Position numbers and translations under genes: made by a program. DNA of 7,266 nucleotides from Dehalococcoidia bacterium UBA7891. GTDB lineage: Bacteria; Chloroflexota; Dehalococcoidia; Lucifugimonadales; UBA826. The stretch spans positions 1 through 7,266 of the forward strand of contig DLRJ01000032.1 of NCBI GenBank assembly GCA_002500485.1, given 5' to 3'. This document shows, one piece after another, positions 5,737 to 7,266 of this stretch (position 1 is the first letter of the stretch; every line of letters starts with the position of its first letter). The notes below the pieces were generated by a model. The model made no database searches and had not been told where the DNA came from. It worked only from the letters and a program-made list of their open reading frames with translations.

Positions 5737-7236
5737 ATGGCAAAGTATTATTCTCTTGGTTATGATATAGGAAGTTCCTCTGTTAAAGCATCTCTGCTCG
5801 ATCTTGAAAATGGGAGAACTGTAGCTTCTGATTTTTCTCCAAAAACTGAAATGGCCATTGATGCCCGGTCACCCGGTTGGGCTGAGCAGGACCCGAATAT
5901 TTGGTGGGAAAACCTCGTGTTGGCTACTAAATCGGTTATTGAGCAATCCGGAAATTATAACTACGAAATAATCTCCATAGGAATTTCTTATCAGATGCAC
6001 GGCCTTGTAATGCTTGATAGCAAACAAAATTTAATTTATCCAGCAATAATTTGGTGTGATAGTAGAGCCATTTCTACTGGAGAAAGCCTACTTCACGATC
6101 TTGGATTGGACCACTGTTGCGATAATTATCTAAACGTTCCTGGGAATTTTACACTTTCTAAGCTGAAATGGGTCAAAGACAATGAACCATCTGTTTTTTC
6201 CCGAATTGGGAAAATTATGCTCCCCGGTGATTATATAGCTTTCAGACTCACAGAAGAAATAACAACAACTGTGCCCGGTCTATCAGAGGGTATCTTTTGG
6301 AATTTTCATAAAAAGACTCTGTCTGATGAGTTGATGCAATACTGTGGATTTAAAGAATCTTTAATCCCGGATTTTGCTAATACCTTCGGGGTGCAAGGGC
6401 ACCTCAAATCCTCGGCATCTAAAGCGATTGGCCTTCCAAAGGGTATCCCAGTTACCTACCGAGCAGGCGATCAACCGAATAATGCTTTCTCACTAAATGC
6501 TTTAAAAACTGGAGAATTTGCTGCGACAGCAGGAACATCAGGAGTCATTTATGGAGTCTCAAAAGAGGCTGTGTCAGACCAAAGTTTAAGAGTAAATACT
6601 TTTGCTCATGTCAACTATGATATCAACGACCCAACTTATGGTATACTCTTATGCATAAATGGTGCCGGGCGACTCAACAGCTGGCTGAAGAATTCTATAT
6701 TAGGTGGTGTTCTATCTTATAATGAAATGAATGCTCTAGCTTCTCAGGTACCTATAGGATCTGGAGGAATTAATATTCATCCTTTTGGTAACGGAACTGA
6801 AAGAATGTTGAAAAATATCAATGATGGAGCACATATAACTGGATTGGATTTCAATCAGCACAACAAGGCTCATCTGATTAGGGCTGTGCAAGAAGGAATT
6901 GCAAATGCCTTTCGTTATGGTCTTGATATCTTGAAAGATCTTGATCTAGAACCTAAAGTAATCCGTGTGGGTAAAAGCAATCTTTTTCTCAGCCCTTTGT
7001 TTTGTGAGATTTTTGCAAATGTCTGTAATACACCAATTGAGATTTATAATACTGATGGAGCCCAAGGGGCTGCTAGGGGAGCAGCTTTTGGAAACGGTTT
7101 CTATGAAAGTTTGGATGATACTTTTAAAAATCTGAAAATAATAAATAGTTATATTCCTGAGAACGGTCTTTGCAAGCAATATGATGATTATTATCAATCT
7201 TGGAAAGAACAACTGCTATATCAACTTCAGAAATAA
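5737..7236 (+). CDS. xylB: Xylulokinase
   Basis: Cytoplasmic FGGY-family kinase that phosphorylates D-xylulose to D-xylulose 5-phosphate with ATP, the second step of xylose use. At 499 residues it has normal length. Visible motifs: phosphate-1 loop YDIGSSSVKASLLD (9-22); substrate-side QMHGLV (86-91); WCDSRA (106-111); PGDYIAFRLT (163-172); catalytic base Asp245 in AGDQPNNA; phosphate-2 loop AGTSGVIYGVS (265-275); and the adenosine-side VGKSNLFLSPLF (411-422) followed by NTDGAQGAARGAAFG. The last stretch departs from the GGG-type motif of proteobacterial enzymes and matches the version I recall from Bacteroidota. The start is supported by the phosphate-binding loop beginning within ten residues; no clear Shine-Dalgarno sequence precedes it. 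Its divergent placement from xylA suggests shared control from the 232-base region between them. The FGGY family includes other sugar kinases, but the xylA neighbour makes xylulose the best substrate. Confidence 0.95.
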   Translation: MAKYYSLGYDIGSSSVKASLLDLENGRTVASDFSPKTEMAIDARSPGWAEQDPNIWWENLVLATKSVIEQSGNYNYEIISIGISYQMHGLVMLDSKQNLIYPAIIWCDSRAISTGESLLHDLGLDHCCDNYLNVPGNFTLSKLKWVKDNEPSVFSRIGKIMLPGDYIAFRLTEEITTTVPGLSEGIFWNFHKKTLSDELMQYCGFKESLIPDFANTFGVQGHLKSSASKAIGLPKGIPVTYRAGDQPNNAFSLNALKTGEFAATAGTSGVIYGVSKEAVSDQSLRVNTFAHVNYDINDPTYGILLCINGAGRLNSWLKNSILGGVLSYNEMNALASQVPIGSGGINIHPFGNGTERMLKNINDGAHITGLDFNQHNKAHLIRAVQEGIANAFRYGLDILKDLDLEPKVIRVGKSNLFLSPLFCEIFANVCNTPIEIYNTDGAQGAARGAAFGNGFYESLDDTFKNLKIINSYIPENGLCKQYDDYYQSWKEQLLYQLQK

Positions 7237-7266
7237 AGGAATAAAAACATAAAAAATTGCCGCATT
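7237..7266. other. Short AT-rich flank after xylB
   Basis: AAGGA directly follows the xylB stop codon and could serve as a ribosome site, but no ATG follows within the window. No terminator hairpin is visible in these 30 bases, so xylB transcription may continue into a next gene beyond the right edge. Confidence 0.3.

Noticed and set aside
7237..7241. AAGGA after xylB as the ribosome site of a next gene
   Set aside because: No start codon follows within the remaining bases of the window.

Overview
The window looks like chromosomal DNA of a free-living, carbohydrate-using member of the Bacteroidota. This rests on three observations: the type of xylose isomerase and xylulokinase, the AT-rich codon use and weak ribosome binding sites of the three main genes, and a large secreted haem/propeller/DUF1080 protein of a kind I recall from Bacteroidota, Planctomycetota and Verrucomicrobiota. 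The phylum call is an inference from family resemblance; nothing in the window is a taxonomic marker.

Layout. Positions 1-410 hold no intact gene. On the plus strand there may be gene remnants, a very strong Shine-Dalgarno sequence in front of a frame broken at its fourth codon, and a small hairpin followed by T residues. Positions 411-4142 (minus) encode a 1243-residue exported multidomain protein. Positions 4170-5504 (minus) encode xylose isomerase, 27 bases upstream of the large gene and surely in the same transcript. Positions 5505-5736 are a divergent control region. Positions 5737-7236 (plus) encode xylulokinase, followed by 30 bases without a visible feature.

How the genes work together. 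XylA turns D-xylose into D-xylulose and XylB phosphorylates it to xylulose 5-phosphate for the pentose phosphate pathway; both keep all the key residues I can check. The unusual part is the third gene. It puts a haem c domain, a PA14-like domain, a soluble sugar-dehydrogenase-like beta-propeller and a C-terminal DUF1080 (3-keto-glycoside hydrolase-type) domain on one exported chain. My reading is that it may be a self-contained redox glycosidase: the propeller oxidises a sugar hydroxyl, the haem takes the electrons, the DUF1080 domain cleaves the activated glycosidic bond, and the freed pentose feeds XylA/XylB. The domain order and operon context are seen in the sequence; the activity and the substrate are inference.

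No transporter, regulator, mobile element, CRISPR array or RNA gene is supported here.
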